A stretch of 64,000 nt of DNA from PALSA-350 sp963796145 (GCA_963796145.1 CAWCKO010000075.1:107796-171795); one strand, 5' to 3'. Positions 44,847-55,195 are shown, numbered from the stretch's first letter. A program made the numbers and translations. Notes: a model not told the origin generated them from the sequence alone.

Positions 44847-46469
44847 CTAATTCAGCGCGAAGGCGTATAAGGTGTCGCCTCCTCCGGCGATGAGATATTG
44901 ACGCCCGTCCAGCATGTAGGTCTCAGGCCCATTGCCGAGCGAGCGCAGCATGGGGAAGTGCCATAAGATCTCGCCATTGGTTGCGTTGAAGGCGATCAGG
45001 TTTCCGTTGTAATCGCCGCTAACCAGCAGGTTGCCGGCCGTGGTCAGGATTCCCGGACCGCCCAGAGCTGCTCCTCCCATCGCGTCGGCCGTTGTATACG
45101 CATGGCTCCACTTCACATCACCGGTTTTGTAGTCGAGCGCCTCAAGCACATGTTGTGACCAGGTGCCGCGCATCGACCCCCCGTATCCCTCCGGGTGTTC
45201 GCTGGTATCGGTCAGGTAGGTCACACCGTAGCCGAGGGTGGCGTTCACGTAAAACAAACCTGTTTGCGGGCTGTAGCTGGGAGGCATCCAATTGGTTCCA
45301 CCACCCGGATTGATGGTGAGCAAGTTACCATCTACAGTCGGTTCCTTTGCCGGGTCGGGTATGGGCTGCCCCTTGGCATCGACGCCCTTAGACCAGTTAA
45401 GAGGAACAAATGGTTTGGATAGGATATTTTTTCCGTTGGTCCGATCAAGGACGAAGAAGTATCCATTGCGCGCTGCCTGCGCCAGCAGCTTGCGCGGCTT
45501 GCCGTCAACCTCGGCGTCAAACAGGACTGGCGTCTCTGTATTGTCCCAGTCGTGTGTATCGTGGGGCGAACCCTGGAAATACCAAACTAGTTTGCCGGTG
45601 TCCGCGTTGAGGGCAACGATCGAACAAGTCCAAAGATCGGCACCCTTCCTGCCCTGCCCTGCCATGACAGGATTCGCATTGCCTGTGCCCCAATACAACA
45701 GGTTGAGATCCTTGTCGTAAGTACCCGGCAGCCAGGTCATGCCGCCGCCGTGGCCCATGGCGTAGTCGTCGGGCCATGTCTCCGATCCAGGTTCTCCCTT
45801 TTGCGGTTCGCTATTCCAGCGCCACTGAAGTTCTCCCGTCTCGGGATCGCGCGCTTCCAGATAGCCGGGAACATCGATGGCGTCCCCGCCCACCCCCACA
45901 ATCACGTGATTGCCAACCACCATGGGCGCACCGGTGGTGAAGTATTGCATCTTCTCGTCGGCCACCTTCTTTCTCCAGCGCTCCTTGCCCGTCTTCGCCT
46001 CCAGAGAAATAAACCAGCCATCCGGAGCGAGAAAATACAGCCAGCTGCCGTGCATCCCGACTCCGCGATTCCCTACCAGGTGGCCGCCCTTGTCCACCCA
46101 GTCGTAATGCCATAACTCCAGGCCGCTGCGCGCATCGAGCGCATAAACGTGATCGGGAATGGTGAAGTAAAGAATGCCGTCCACCATGAGGGGCGTGGAC
46201 TTTATGTCGGGCTCGGCGACGCCGCGCATGGTGCCCCCAGGAATCGTCGCGCGAAACATCCAGGCCAGCGACAACCCGTGCACATTGGAAGCATGAAGCT
46301 GCTTCAGCGGACTGAACCGGCGTCCGGAGTAGTCACCGTTGTAGGTTGGCCAGGTGTCGGTTGGTTCCGGCTGCAATAGCTTTTGAGGATCGAGTCCCTG
46401 CGCCATGGACACACCCGGCAGCAAGGCAAACGAGAAACAGGCGGATAAAAAACGGCGGCTCAACTTCAC
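44847..46469 (-). CDS. Secreted PQQ-dependent dehydrogenase-like quinoprotein (acidobacterial type)
   Basis: 540 residues with a signal peptide (about 1-23, ending SMAQ) and the eight-bladed propeller of quinoprotein alcohol dehydrogenases. TWPTYNGDYSGRRFSPLKQ opens the fold; the blades repeat the W-motif as in LVWYFQGSPHDTHDWDN, which carries the active-site Asp, and GTNWMPPSYSPQTGLFYV. No haem motif is present, so the electron acceptor should be the diheme cytochrome encoded directly upstream. Their genes overlap (ATGA). The pair fits the acidobacterial quinoproteins that lack a fused cytochrome domain. Substrate, and whether PQQ is really bound, are not known. Confidence 0.82.
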   Translation of the reverse strand: MKLSRRFLSACFSFALLPGVSMAQGLDPQKLLQPEPTDTWPTYNGDYSGRRFSPLKQLHASNVHGLSLAWMFRATIPGGTMRGVAEPDIKSTPLMVDGILYFTIPDHVYALDARSGLELWHYDWVDKGGHLVGNRGVGMHGSWLYFLAPDGWFISLEAKTGKERWRKKVADEKMQYFTTGAPMVVGNHVIVGVGGDAIDVPGYLEARDPETGELQWRWNSEPQKGEPGSETWPDDYAMGHGGGMTWLPGTYDKDLNLLYWGTGNANPVMAGQGRKGADLWTCSIVALNADTGKLVWYFQGSPHDTHDWDNTETPVLFDAEVDGKPRKLLAQAARNGYFFVLDRTNGKNILSKPFVPLNWSKGVDAKGQPIPDPAKEPTVDGNLLTINPGGGTNWMPPSYSPQTGLFYVNATLGYGVTYLTDTSEHPEGYGGSMRGTWSQHVLEALDYKTGDVKWSHAYTTADAMGGAALGGPGILTTAGNLLVSGDYNGNLIAFNATNGEILWHFPMLRSLGNGPETYMLDGRQYLIAGGGDTLYAFALN

Positions 46470-47326
46470 TTCAGTGTCACCAAATAGGCGGTAAGATCGT
46501 GCATCTGCTGGTTGGTGTACTTAGCCAGCATCTGGCGATGGAAGACGAGCTTGTCTTCTACCCGCACCTGGATACCCTTCTGCAAAGGGACCGACTGGTA
46601 GTTGCCCTGCGCGTCGTAGAGTGAGACGTAAAAATCGTCGAGATGCTTCAGTGTTCCGCTAATCGTCTTACCATCCTGCAAGGTCACTGTTACTTTGGGG
46701 GCGGATCGACGTCCGAACGGCGCAGGGTATAAGAAGGTCTGTTGCAGATCTGGCGGGCTCATTTTGGCGCCGATATGCGCCAGGTCGCCGGTTACGGAGT
46801 GGCACGTACTGCACTTTCCGGCGCCGTTGAAATACGCCTCGCCTGCTTTAGCATCTCCGGTCACTATGTTGAGAGTTTTGTACGTTCCCCGGTTTGCCGC
46901 CAGCTCCACTTGCAGATGAAGATATTCTGCGATATCGCGCAGTTGCTCACTGGTTAACGAAGGGAAGGCCGGCATCCCTTTTGTGGGCCTGCCATCGTGT
47001 ACCGTCTGCCCGATGAGTTCACCCTGGTTGTCATCCAGTACAACGGAAGAGCGCAAGAGATCAGGAGCGCTTCCACCGCGAGCATCCGGCCCGTGACAAA
47101 AGCCACACGTGGGTCCGAAAATCTTGGCCCCTTCGGCAGCCATTTTGGCGTCGGGCATCCTGCCCAACCCAAGAAATTCCCGGGTACGAATCGCTCTGGA
47201 GTCTTCCTGCTCCTGCGTCGCACTGTTTGGCGTGGCCACCGGCGCGTCGTCCTGCGCTGCTGCGAAAGGCCTCGGTGCAAGGAACAGACACACTACCACG
47301 ACCCATTTTCCTTTACCGATCCCCAT
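46466..47326 (-). CDS. Secreted diheme cytochrome c
   Basis: 286 residues with a Sec signal (about 1-24, FAAAQ). There are two haem c attachment sites, CGFCHG near residue 74 and CSTCHS near 174, each in a small cytochrome c fold (GMPAFPSLTSEQLRDIAEYLH supplies a Met-containing segment). The C-terminus has a beta stretch (VTVTLQDGKTISGTLKHLDDFYVSLYD) like the one in other acidobacterial cytochromes. It overlaps the quinoprotein gene by four bases. It should accept electrons from the quinoprotein in the periplasm and pass them to a terminal oxidase. Confidence 0.88.
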   Translation of the reverse strand: MGIGKGKWVVVVCLFLAPRPFAAAQDDAPVATPNSATQEQEDSRAIRTREFLGLGRMPDAKMAAEGAKIFGPTCGFCHGPDARGGSAPDLLRSSVVLDDNQGELIGQTVHDGRPTKGMPAFPSLTSEQLRDIAEYLHLQVELAANRGTYKTLNIVTGDAKAGEAYFNGAGKCSTCHSVTGDLAHIGAKMSPPDLQQTFLYPAPFGRRSAPKVTVTLQDGKTISGTLKHLDDFYVSLYDAQGNYQSVPLQKGIQVRVEDKLVFHRQMLAKYTNQQMHDLTAYLVTLK

Positions 47327-47531
47327 ACCGTCCTAAGATATACTTCGCCCCCTCGCTCGTCGACTTTCGCACAAAACATGACCTGCAATCGCCCGTATAC
47401 GCCAAGAGATTCCGGAATTTCGCTGGCAGCTCGAGTGTGTTAAAGTCCTTGGGTATTCACAGCAGTTTGTAATTCGCAAGCACTCTGCGTTAGCGGCTTA
47501 ATCGAACTGGGCCCTGGCACGTTCGTCCTGA

Positions 47532-48691
47532 ATGGGAGTGGCAATGCGATCCGAACCTACGCCCAAATTCCGCACCTGTTTAGTCTCGTTACTCCTGACC
47601 ACTTTCCTGATTGGATGCAAAGAGAAACAGCAAGCTCCCGAACCAGGGCCTCCTGAAGTTGAGGTCACTGAGGTCACCCAACAGAATGTTCCCATCTATA
47701 AAGAGTGGGTGGCCCAGTTAAACGGGCGCTATAACGCGCAGATCACGCCTAGAGTTCAGGGCTATCTGCTCACCCAGAACTACCGCGACGGCTTTTTCGT
47801 AAAAAAGGGACAACTGCTCTACGAGGTAGATCCTCACGCCTTTGAGGTGGCGATTGCGCAGGCCAAAGCACAAGTGGCCGTCGCTGTGGCAAACCTGTCA
47901 AACGCTGACACCAATGTCGCGCGGGACAAACCGCTCGCCGCACAAAGCGCTATTCCGCAAAAGCAACTGGATACCGATCTCGCGACCCAGGCCGCAAATA
48001 AGGCCCAACTGGACGCATCGAAAGCACAACTGGCCCAGGCCGAGTTGAACCTGGCCTGGACCAAAGTCTATTCGCCGATCGATGGCATCGCGGGCCTCTC
48101 TACTGCCCAAATCGGCAATCTTGTGGGAACGACCACCATCATGACTACAGTCTCCCAGGTCAATCCCATTTGGGCCTACTTCAACCTCAGCGAGAGCGAC
48201 TATCTTAACAGAAGCACAGACGTTTTATCGGTTGATCAGTGGAAAGCGGGTAGCCAGTCCCATCCTGGAGTTCATCCAGGCGAACGGCGCGACTTATCCG
48301 CGGAAGGGCCGGATCGTCCTGGTGAACCGGGAGGTTGCGAGCCAGACAGGGACCATACAGCTGGTCGCCGAATTTCCCAATGCTGACGCCATGCTCCGCC
48401 CCGGTGGGTTCGGTCGCGTCCGGTTCCAGGTGGCGATGAACGAGGGCGCGCTGCTGGTGCCCCAGGCAGCCGTGATCGAGGTCCAGTCGATGTATTCGGT
48501 TGCAGTGGTCGAACCTGGCAATAAAGCCGCCTTCCGCATGGTAAAAGTCGGCGATCGCGTCGGGCACGGACTGGATCATTACCGACGGACTGAAGCTGGG
48601 CGACAAGGTTATCGTTCAGGGCTTCATGAAGGTCAGAGATGGCACCCCGGTCAGTCCCAAGCCATTCGTCGCTCCGGCGGAGCCCAACTAA
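47532..48691 (+). CDS. RND efflux pump periplasmic adaptor (membrane fusion protein, two frame breaks)
   Basis: A lipoprotein of about 385 residues: signal and lipobox TTFLIGCKEK near residue 30, then the HlyD-type barrel-sandwich halves ITPRVQGYLLTQNYRDGFFVKKGQLLYEVDP and WTKVYSPIDGIAG on either side of a long helical hairpin rich in Ala and Gln (about residues 100-180). The frame breaks near 48245 (before VASPILEFI) and near 48562 (extra G before TDWIITDGLKLGDKVIVQG). The correct frame ends PAEPN-stop at 48691, and its TAA overlaps the next ATG as TAATG. ATGs at 47532 and 47544 are both possible starts. It links the RND pump to the outer-membrane channel that follows. Confidence 0.88.
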
Positions 48692-51600
48692 TGTCAAAGT
48701 TCTTCATCAATCGGCCCATCGTGGCCATTGTTATCTCGGTCCTGATGGTGATTGCCGGCGTGGTCGCCTTGCTACGCCTTCCTATTGCACAGTTTCCCAG
48801 TATCGCCGATCCGCAGATTCAAATCGTCGCCAATTACACCGGCGCCGACGCCACCACCGTGGCCCAGTCAGTGGCGACGCCGATTGAACAGCAAATGGCC
48901 GGCGTGGACGGGATGAACTACATGTACTCGCAGAATGCGAGTAACGGTCAAATGAGTCTTACGGTGGACTTCGACATCAACACCGACACCAATACCGACC
49001 AGATCCTTTCCCAGATGCGGGTCTTACAAGCGAATGCGCAACTCCCAAGCGCGGTACTCAACAATGGCGTGACGGTGCAGAAGTCGACGGCCTCGCCGTT
49101 GATGTTGATTGATCTCTCGTCAAGCAACGATAGCTTCGACAACATATTTCTCGCCAACTACGCGTTCATCAATTTGAACGACGAGTTGACCCGGGTGCCG
49201 GGCGTGGCCTCGGTGTCGATCTTCGGCGCTGGTCAATACGCGATGCGCTGCTGGGTCAATCCCGACAAACTCGCCAACCTGGGCGTCACCGTCCCGGAAA
49301 TCGTCAATGCCATGCGCACGCAAAATACGGTGAACCCGGCCGGCCAGATCGGAGGCGAGCCTGTTCCACCAGGGCAGCAGTTCACGTATACCGTTCGCGC
49401 GCCGGGACGGCTTCCCTCCGCCGAAGAGTTCGGCGAAATTATCGTACGCGCGGATAGCAACGGCGGGATTCTTCGTTTGAAGGATGTTGCCCGCATCGAA
49501 TTGGGGGCGCAAAATTACAGCGTAATTGGCCGCTACAACGGCAAGCCCGCAGCGCTGCTGGCGATCTACCAGGCTCCGGGAAGCAATGCAGTAACGACGG
49601 CTGCCGCGGTCCGCAAAGTGATGGAGGAAGCAAAGACCAGGTTCCCCCAGGGACTGGAGTACGTCGTCGCGCTGGACACTACGCTCGCCGTCACCTCGGG
49701 AATCAAGGATATCCAACACACCATCCTCGAAGCTCTGGTGCTGGTCACGTTCGTGGTGTTCATCTTTCTTCAGGGCTGGCGAGCCACGTTGATTCCTCTG
49801 TTGGCGGTCCCGGTCTCGCTGATCGGGACCTTTATCATCTTCCCCCTGCTCGGATTTTCTATCAACACGCTCTCGCTCTTTGGCCTGGTGCTGGCAGTCG
49901 GTCTGGTGGTTGACGATGCAATCGTGGTGGTGGAAGCGGTGGAGCACCATATCGAGGGAGGCATGACGCCGCACGACGCTGCGTTGCGCGCGATGGAAGA
50001 AGTCTCCGGCCCGGTGATCGCCATTGCTCTCATCCTGGCCGCAGTTTTCATACCAACGGCTTTCATGCCCGGCATCACGGGCAGGTTGTACCAGCAGTTT
50101 GCGGTCACCATCGCGGTGTCCGTAGCTTTGTCGGCCTTCAACGCTTTGACCCTCAGCCCCGCTCTCGCAGCCATGCTCCTCCGTCCCAAGAAGGAGTCTC
50201 GCGGGCCTATAGGAGCCTTCTTCCGCTGGTTCAATCGCGTATTTGGCCGGGCCACGGATGGCTACGTAGGCGCCTGCCGGCACCTGATCCACAAGTCCTG
50301 GTTAGCCTTTCTGTTGCTTTTCGTGCTGGTTGCAGGCGCCTGGTTATTCGGCAAGAATGTTCCCGGCAGCTTTCTTCCGGACGAAGACCAGGGGTTCATG
50401 TTTGTAGGGCTGCAACTGCCATCGGCATCGTCTCTGCAGCGCACCTCGGCTGCCTCGAGAGAAGTAGAAGAGATCCTGATGAAAACGCCCGGGGTGAAGT
50501 ACGTGAGCTCGGTGGTGGGTTACAGCCTGTTGAGTGGCGTGAGCACGACCTATAGCTCCTTCTTTTTTGTTTCCTTCAAGGACTGGGCGGAACGGACAGC
50601 CCCCGACGAGAGCTATGCCGCGATCAAGAGGCACGCCGCCGTTGCTCTCTCCCGGGTCACTTCGGGAATTGCCTTCTCCTTTCCTCCGCCTGCAATTCCG
50701 GGCGTGGGTACATCAGGAGGATTCAGCTTTCATGCTCGAAGATCGATCCGGGGGAACCACCGAGTTCCTCGCAGCGAACGAGCAAGCCTTTCTCGCCGCG
50801 GCAAGGAAGCGGCCCGAGCTGACCGGACTGATGACGACCGCGCTGCTGAACGTTCCCCAGGTCGGAGTCACCGTGGATAACGCAAAAGTGCTGACGCAGC
50901 AGGTGGGCCTGGGCGATGTGTACCAGACGCTGCAGACCTTTATGGGCGGGGCGCTGGTGAATTACTTCACTCGTTTCGGCCGTCAGTGGCAGGTGTATGT
51001 CCAGGCCGAAGGAAGCTACCGCACCTCGCCCAGCAACCTGGGTAAGTTCTACGTCACCAATGCCAATGGGCAGCTGGTCCCGCTGAGCACACTCACCGCG
51101 ATCGAGCAGCGCAGCGGACCGGAGTTTGTGACCCGATTTAACCAGTTTCAGGCGGTTCAGATTAACGGCTCTGCCGCGCCTGGATATAGCTCGGGTCAGG
51201 CGATTGCCGCCGTGGAAGATGTCTTCAAGCAGACCATGCCGCCGCAGATGGGATACGACTGGACGGGGATGTCGTACCAGGAGGTCAAAGCTGCACAAGG
51301 GGTAAGTCCGGCCGTGATCTTTGGCCTGTCGTTTTTGATCGTATTCCTGATCATGGCCGCCCAGTACAACAGTTGGACCCTCCCCTTCAGTGTCCTGCTG
51401 GGAGTGCCCATCGCGATCTTTGGAGCTTTTGCCGCGCTGTACTTCAGGCAACTCGACAACGATGTGTATGCGCAGATCGGCCTGGTGATGCTGATCGGGC
51501 TATCCGCGAAGAATGCGATTCTGATTGTTGAATTCGCCAAAGACGAATACGAAAGCGGCAAGTCGCTGCTGGATGCTTCTCTGGCCGGCGCGCAAGGCTA

Positions 51601-51852
51601 AGACTGCGGCCGATCCTGATGACCGCCTTTGCCTTCATTCTCGGCTGCGTGCCGTTGTGGATCGCCGACGGCGCAGGCGCGGTCTCCAGGCGTGTGCTGG
51701 GTACTGCGGTCATCGGCGGCATGCTCGCGGCCTCTCTCATCGCCATCTTCTTCATTCCAGTTTCCTTTGATGTTGTTGAGCGAGCAGGCCTTTTTTTCAG
51801 CCGCGAGACCCGGCCGCCTGAGGCCGCAGCGGAGTCAGGGCCGGTAAAATGA
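48691..51852 (+). CDS. RND multidrug efflux transporter, HAE1/AcrB-MexF type (frame breaks near 50730 and 51600)
   Basis: About 1,050 residues. It begins MSKFFINRPIVAIVISVLMV, the first transmembrane helix of HAE1 pumps. LRLPIAQFPSIADPQIQIVANYTGADA, the helix with GLVVDDAIVVVEAVE (proton-relay Asp-Asp) and FMPGITGRLYQQFAVTIAVSV are characteristic. An extra C near 50730 separates GGFSF from MLEDRSGG. Near 51600 the frame shifts again, so that AKNAILIVEFAKDEYESGKSLLDASLAGA is followed by LRPILMTAFAFILGCVPLW. The last frame ends at 51852, overlapping the next gene by ATGA. It is a proton-driven inner-membrane pump with a two-lobed periplasmic domain; substrates are unknown. Confidence 0.9.
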
Positions 51853-53219
51853 GAGCCAGAGCACTCACTGCCGCCGTCTTACTGCTCACCTTGTCCGGTT
51901 GCAAGGTGGGACCCAACTACAAGCGTCCTGTGCTCGATGTGCCCGGCCAGTATCGCGGGCTCGCACCGGGCCCAGGCGCGGCTGGGAACTTTGGAGAGAT
52001 GAAGTGGCAGTCCGTCTTCCCCGACGAAGTCCTGCAAAGCCTGATCAAGGAAGCGCTCAGCAACAATTACGACATTCGCATTGCAGCCAGCCGCATCCTG
52101 CAAGCGCAGGCATCTTTGGGAGTGACGCGTTCCAATCAGCTCCCCGCCCTGAATGGTTCCTTCGGAGTGCAAAACGAGCGCTCGGCGGCGTCACCTGGAT
52201 CTCCCACGTTTGACATCGCAGGCCTGCAGCTCAGTTACATCGTCGATTTCTGGGGGCAGTACCGCAGGGCGACAGAGGCCGCCCGCGCTGATCTTCTGGG
52301 AACCGAATACGCGCGGCACCTGGTTGAGACAACCCTCATCTCCTCGGTAGCGTCTGCTTACTTCCAATTGCGGCAATTGGATTCGCAGCTTGATTTTTCG
52401 CAACAGACCGTTGTGTCTGATCAGGACAGCCTGCGCATCAACACCATTAACTACCAGGGCGGCGAGTATGCGATCACCGACGTGTATCAGTCAAAGCTGC
52501 TTGTCGAACAGGCGGAGGCGGAGGTCATCACCCTGCAACAATCGATCGAGCAGACTGAAAACCAGCTCAGTATCCTGCTGGGCAGGAATCCAGGTTCCAT
52601 CCCGCGGGGCCTGAACCTCGTCGATGAACCGCATCTGGACGAAGTGCCGGTGGGTCTGCCCTCCGCAATACTGGAACGCCGTCCGGACGTCCGCCAGGCG
52701 GAAGAGGCTTTGGTTGCAGCTAATGCCAATGTTGGAGTGGCCAAAGCGGCCTTCTTCCCCCAGATCCCCTTAACCGCCAGCTTTGGAGCGCAGAGCACGG
52801 CGTTGACCAGCTTCCTGCAAGGCCCCGCAACTTTCTGGGCCTTGGGTGGGCAGCTGTCACAGCCGCTCTACGCTGGAGGAAGAATCACCAGCCAATACCG
52901 CCTCGCACTGGCGCAACGCGAGGAAGCTGAGCTTACCTATAAGCAAACCGTACAGCAGGCTTTCGCCGATGTCGCCAACAGTCTCGTTGGCTATCGTCAG
53001 TCCCGGTTGTACCGGGTGAAATTGCAGGAACAAACAGCAACTTACAAGGAGACTTCGCGCCTGGCAAATGTCCGCTTCACCGGAGGAGCCACCAGCTTTC
53101 TCGAAGTCCTGACCACCCAGCAGCAATACTTCAGCTCCGAGCTCCAGACCACCCAGGCGTGGTATACCGAGCTGCAGAACTACGTGCAACTCTACCAGGC
53201 CCTGGGCGGCGGCTGGTGA
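51849..53219 (+). CDS. Outer-membrane efflux lipoprotein, NodT/OprM family
   Basis: 456 residues. The lipobox LTLSGCKVGPNY near residue 18 is exactly the start of NodT-type channel proteins. Two outer-membrane efflux protein repeats follow, with LIKEALSNNYDIRIAASRILQAQA near residue 75 and ILERRPDVRQAEEALVAANANVGVAKAAFFPQI near 280. It is translationally coupled to the RND pump (ATGA) and completes the MFP-RND-OMF triad. It forms the trimeric tunnel of the efflux system. No frame breaks. Confidence 0.92.
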   Translation: MRARALTAAVLLLTLSGCKVGPNYKRPVLDVPGQYRGLAPGPGAAGNFGEMKWQSVFPDEVLQSLIKEALSNNYDIRIAASRILQAQASLGVTRSNQLPALNGSFGVQNERSAASPGSPTFDIAGLQLSYIVDFWGQYRRATEAARADLLGTEYARHLVETTLISSVASAYFQLRQLDSQLDFSQQTVVSDQDSLRINTINYQGGEYAITDVYQSKLLVEQAEAEVITLQQSIEQTENQLSILLGRNPGSIPRGLNLVDEPHLDEVPVGLPSAILERRPDVRQAEEALVAANANVGVAKAAFFPQIPLTASFGAQSTALTSFLQGPATFWALGGQLSQPLYAGGRITSQYRLALAQREEAELTYKQTVQQAFADVANSLVGYRQSRLYRVKLQEQTATYKETSRLANVRFTGGATSFLEVLTTQQQYFSSELQTTQAWYTELQNYVQLYQALGGGW

Positions 53220-53263
53220 TATAAGATGTTTTCTTAGCAGCAATCAAAGAAGAGAGGATAGTC

Positions 53264-53812
53264 ATGATCAAAACACTAGCCCTGGTGAGTGCGTTCGCTC
53301 TATCCACATCGATGAGCCTGGCGGCACAGGATGTGGCTCATGCAGTGGATGGAACGGTAAAAAAGGTCGACGCGGGAACCAAAACCGTAGTTGTCGAAAC
53401 CAAGGACGGCACAGAACACACTTTCCACTACACCAGCGACGTCACCGTCGATGGGGCCAAAGATACAGAAAAGGGAGCAGTGGATGCAGCCCACGGAGTG
53501 ACCGAAGGCAGCAAGGTCGCTGTGCACTACACAGTCGTGGGAGGCAAGGAAACGGCGCATGAGATTGACAAGATCGGCGACGACGGGCTGAAGACAACGG
53601 ATGGAACCGTTTCCCATATAGACCGGGGAGCAAAGACCATTGCGGTCAAAACCGCGGACGGCACCGAAGAAACTTTCCACTTAACCGATCGCGCTGCGAA
53701 AGATACCGGCAAAGACGTTGCCACCGGCGCGGACAAGTCGGCCAAAGTTACGGTCTATTACACGGAGAAAGCCGGCGTCAAGACAGCTCATTTCGTTAAA
53801 TCAGTATTCTGA
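53264..53812 (+). CDS. Secreted protein with two tandem ~70-residue repeats
   Basis: 182 residues with a signal peptide ending LAAQ near residue 21. The mature protein is an internal duplication: DGTVKKVDAGTKTVVVETKDGTEHTFHY and DGTVSHIDRGAKTIAVKTADGTEETFHL open the two repeats, which end with similar VxVHYT/VYYTE strands and a K-T-AH segment. Each unit looks like a small beta-barrel. Such modules appear as periplasmic proteins in Acidobacteria, but I know no function. The start has AGAGAGGA about 10 nt upstream. It is 44 nt after the efflux operon and may be read through. Confidence 0.72.
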   Translation: MIKTLALVSAFALSTSMSLAAQDVAHAVDGTVKKVDAGTKTVVVETKDGTEHTFHYTSDVTVDGAKDTEKGAVDAAHGVTEGSKVAVHYTVVGGKETAHEIDKIGDDGLKTTDGTVSHIDRGAKTIAVKTADGTEETFHLTDRAAKDTGKDVATGADKSAKVTVYYTEKAGVKTAHFVKSVF

Positions 53813-53819
53813 GCCCGCA

Positions 53820-54371
53820 ATGAAGAGTGTCATGCGAACGCTCATTCCGTTGCTGCTGACAGCCAGCATAACCTTCGCTCAAGAAAGCCGGCGGACGAGC
53901 ATCAACCCTTCGCCCAACCCAGCGGACGATGCCAAGCCGAACAGTGACCAGGTTCCCGATGCCTACGCCATCACTGGTCACTTCGACCGCATCGTCGTTC
54001 TCCGATTTAAGTACCAGACCGACCTGCTTGCCGGCCTCAAAAAGATGGTGAAGCAGGAGAACATTCGCAACGGAGTCATTCTCTCAGCCATTGGATCGGT
54101 GCGTGGCTACCAGGTTCATCAGGTCAGCAACCGGACACTTCCCTCCCAGGACACATATGTAAGGAATCCTACCGAGCCCGCGGACCTGGTGAGCATGAAT
54201 GGCTACGTCATCGACGGCAGGCTGCATCCGCACATAACCCTCGCTACCTCGGACAAGGTGATCGCCGGCCATCTCGAACCAGGCACTGAGGTCTTCACCT
54301 TTGCGGTTGTAACCATTGGGGTGATGAATAACGTTGATTTCCGACGAATCGATGACAAAACCTACCGCTAG
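53820..54371 (+). CDS. Exported PPC/DUF296-domain protein
   Basis: 183 residues from the ATG at 53820 (an open frame extends upstream into the previous gene, but without start evidence). A signal peptide (about 1-20, SITFAQ) precedes a PPC (plant and prokaryote conserved, DUF296) domain. RIVVLRFKYQTDLLAGLKKM, NGVILSAIGSVRGYQVHQV and DGRLHPHITLATSDKVIAGHLEPGTEVF cover the whole fold, including the conserved His pair of HPHITL, which can hold a metal. Most family members are cytoplasmic; an exported one is unusual. It follows the repeat protein by 7 nt, so the two are probably co-transcribed. Confidence 0.75.
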   Translation: MKSVMRTLIPLLLTASITFAQESRRTSINPSPNPADDAKPNSDQVPDAYAITGHFDRIVVLRFKYQTDLLAGLKKMVKQENIRNGVILSAIGSVRGYQVHQVSNRTLPSQDTYVRNPTEPADLVSMNGYVIDGRLHPHITLATSDKVIAGHLEPGTEVFTFAVVTIGVMNNVDFRRIDDKTYR

Positions 54372-54382
54372 TCGACAAAGTT

Positions 54383-55177
54383 TTGGGGTTCCTTTTGGAC
54401 GGGTTTGATTTCAACGGCAGAGTGGCGGTCGTCGCCGGCGGGGCAAGCGGAATCGGGAAAGCCATATCCGCGCGCCTGGCCGCAAACCGGGCCCAGGTGT
54501 GGGTACTGGATATCGACGGCGTAGCAGCCGGCACAACCGCCGAAGAGATAACGCAGGCTGGTGGCCGGGCACGCTCGCTCGCATGCGATGTGGCCGACCC
54601 GGAGAGTGTGAGCCGGGTGTTCGCGTCGATAGCCTCCGAGGGGTCCATCGACATCCTTGTGAACTGTGCAGGTATCGCGCACATAGGCACGATTGCGACC
54701 ACAACCCTGCAAGACTTCGAGCGCATCTTCAGGGTCAATGTTCAGGGCACTTTTCTTTGCATGCAGGCTGCTATTGCCACCATGCTTGGGCAGTCAAGCG
54801 GCGGTGTCATTGTCAATTTGTCATCGTTGGTTGCGATCATAGGCATCCCTGAGCGTTTCGCTTACTCGATGAGCAAAGGCGCGGTGCGCGCAATGACCCT
54901 CTCGGTGGCAAAGGACTACCTGGACAAAAACATCCGCTGTAACTGCATCTCTCCCGCGCGCGTACACACTCCTTTTGTCGATGGATACCTGAAGAAAAAC
55001 TATCCCGGCAGGGAGGAAGAGATGCTGGCTGTACTGGCAAAAACCCAACCTATCGGTAGAATGGCGAAGCCGGATGAGGTAGCGGGGCTGGCAGTTTATC
55101 TGTGCTCCGATCTTGCCAGCTTTCTCAGCGGAGCGGACGTTCCCTTCGATGGAGGCGTACTCAATTTGCACGGTTGA
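54383..55177 (+). CDS. Short-chain dehydrogenase/reductase (SDR)
   Basis: 264 residues of classical SDR type: the NAD(P)-binding GGASGIGKA near residue 21, NCAGIAHIG, the catalytic Ser in VNLSSLVAI, YSMSKGAV with Tyr-x3-Lys, and a terminal FLSGADVPFDGGVLNLHG. The start used is a TTG at 54383; another TTG at 54395 would remove four residues. There is no signal peptide, so it is cytoplasmic. It lies 11 nt after the PPC-domain gene and 18 nt before a ThuA-like gene, apparently one operon. The order SDR then Tat-ThuA suggests a sugar or polyol substrate (inference). Confidence 0.85.
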   Translation: MGFLLDGFDFNGRVAVVAGGASGIGKAISARLAANRAQVWVLDIDGVAAGTTAEEITQAGGRARSLACDVADPESVSRVFASIASEGSIDILVNCAGIAHIGTIATTTLQDFERIFRVNVQGTFLCMQAAIATMLGQSSGGVIVNLSSLVAIIGIPERFAYSMSKGAVRAMTLSVAKDYLDKNIRCNCISPARVHTPFVDGYLKKNYPGREEEMLAVLAKTQPIGRMAKPDEVAGLAVYLCSDLASFLSGADVPFDGGVLNLHG

Positions 55178-55195
55178 ACCTGTGATGGAGGCGCT

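Noticed and set aside
49120..50292. A 390-codon minus-strand open frame
   Set aside because: Antisense to the RND pump, rich in Arg, Gly and His; the plus strand encodes clear HAE1 motifs.
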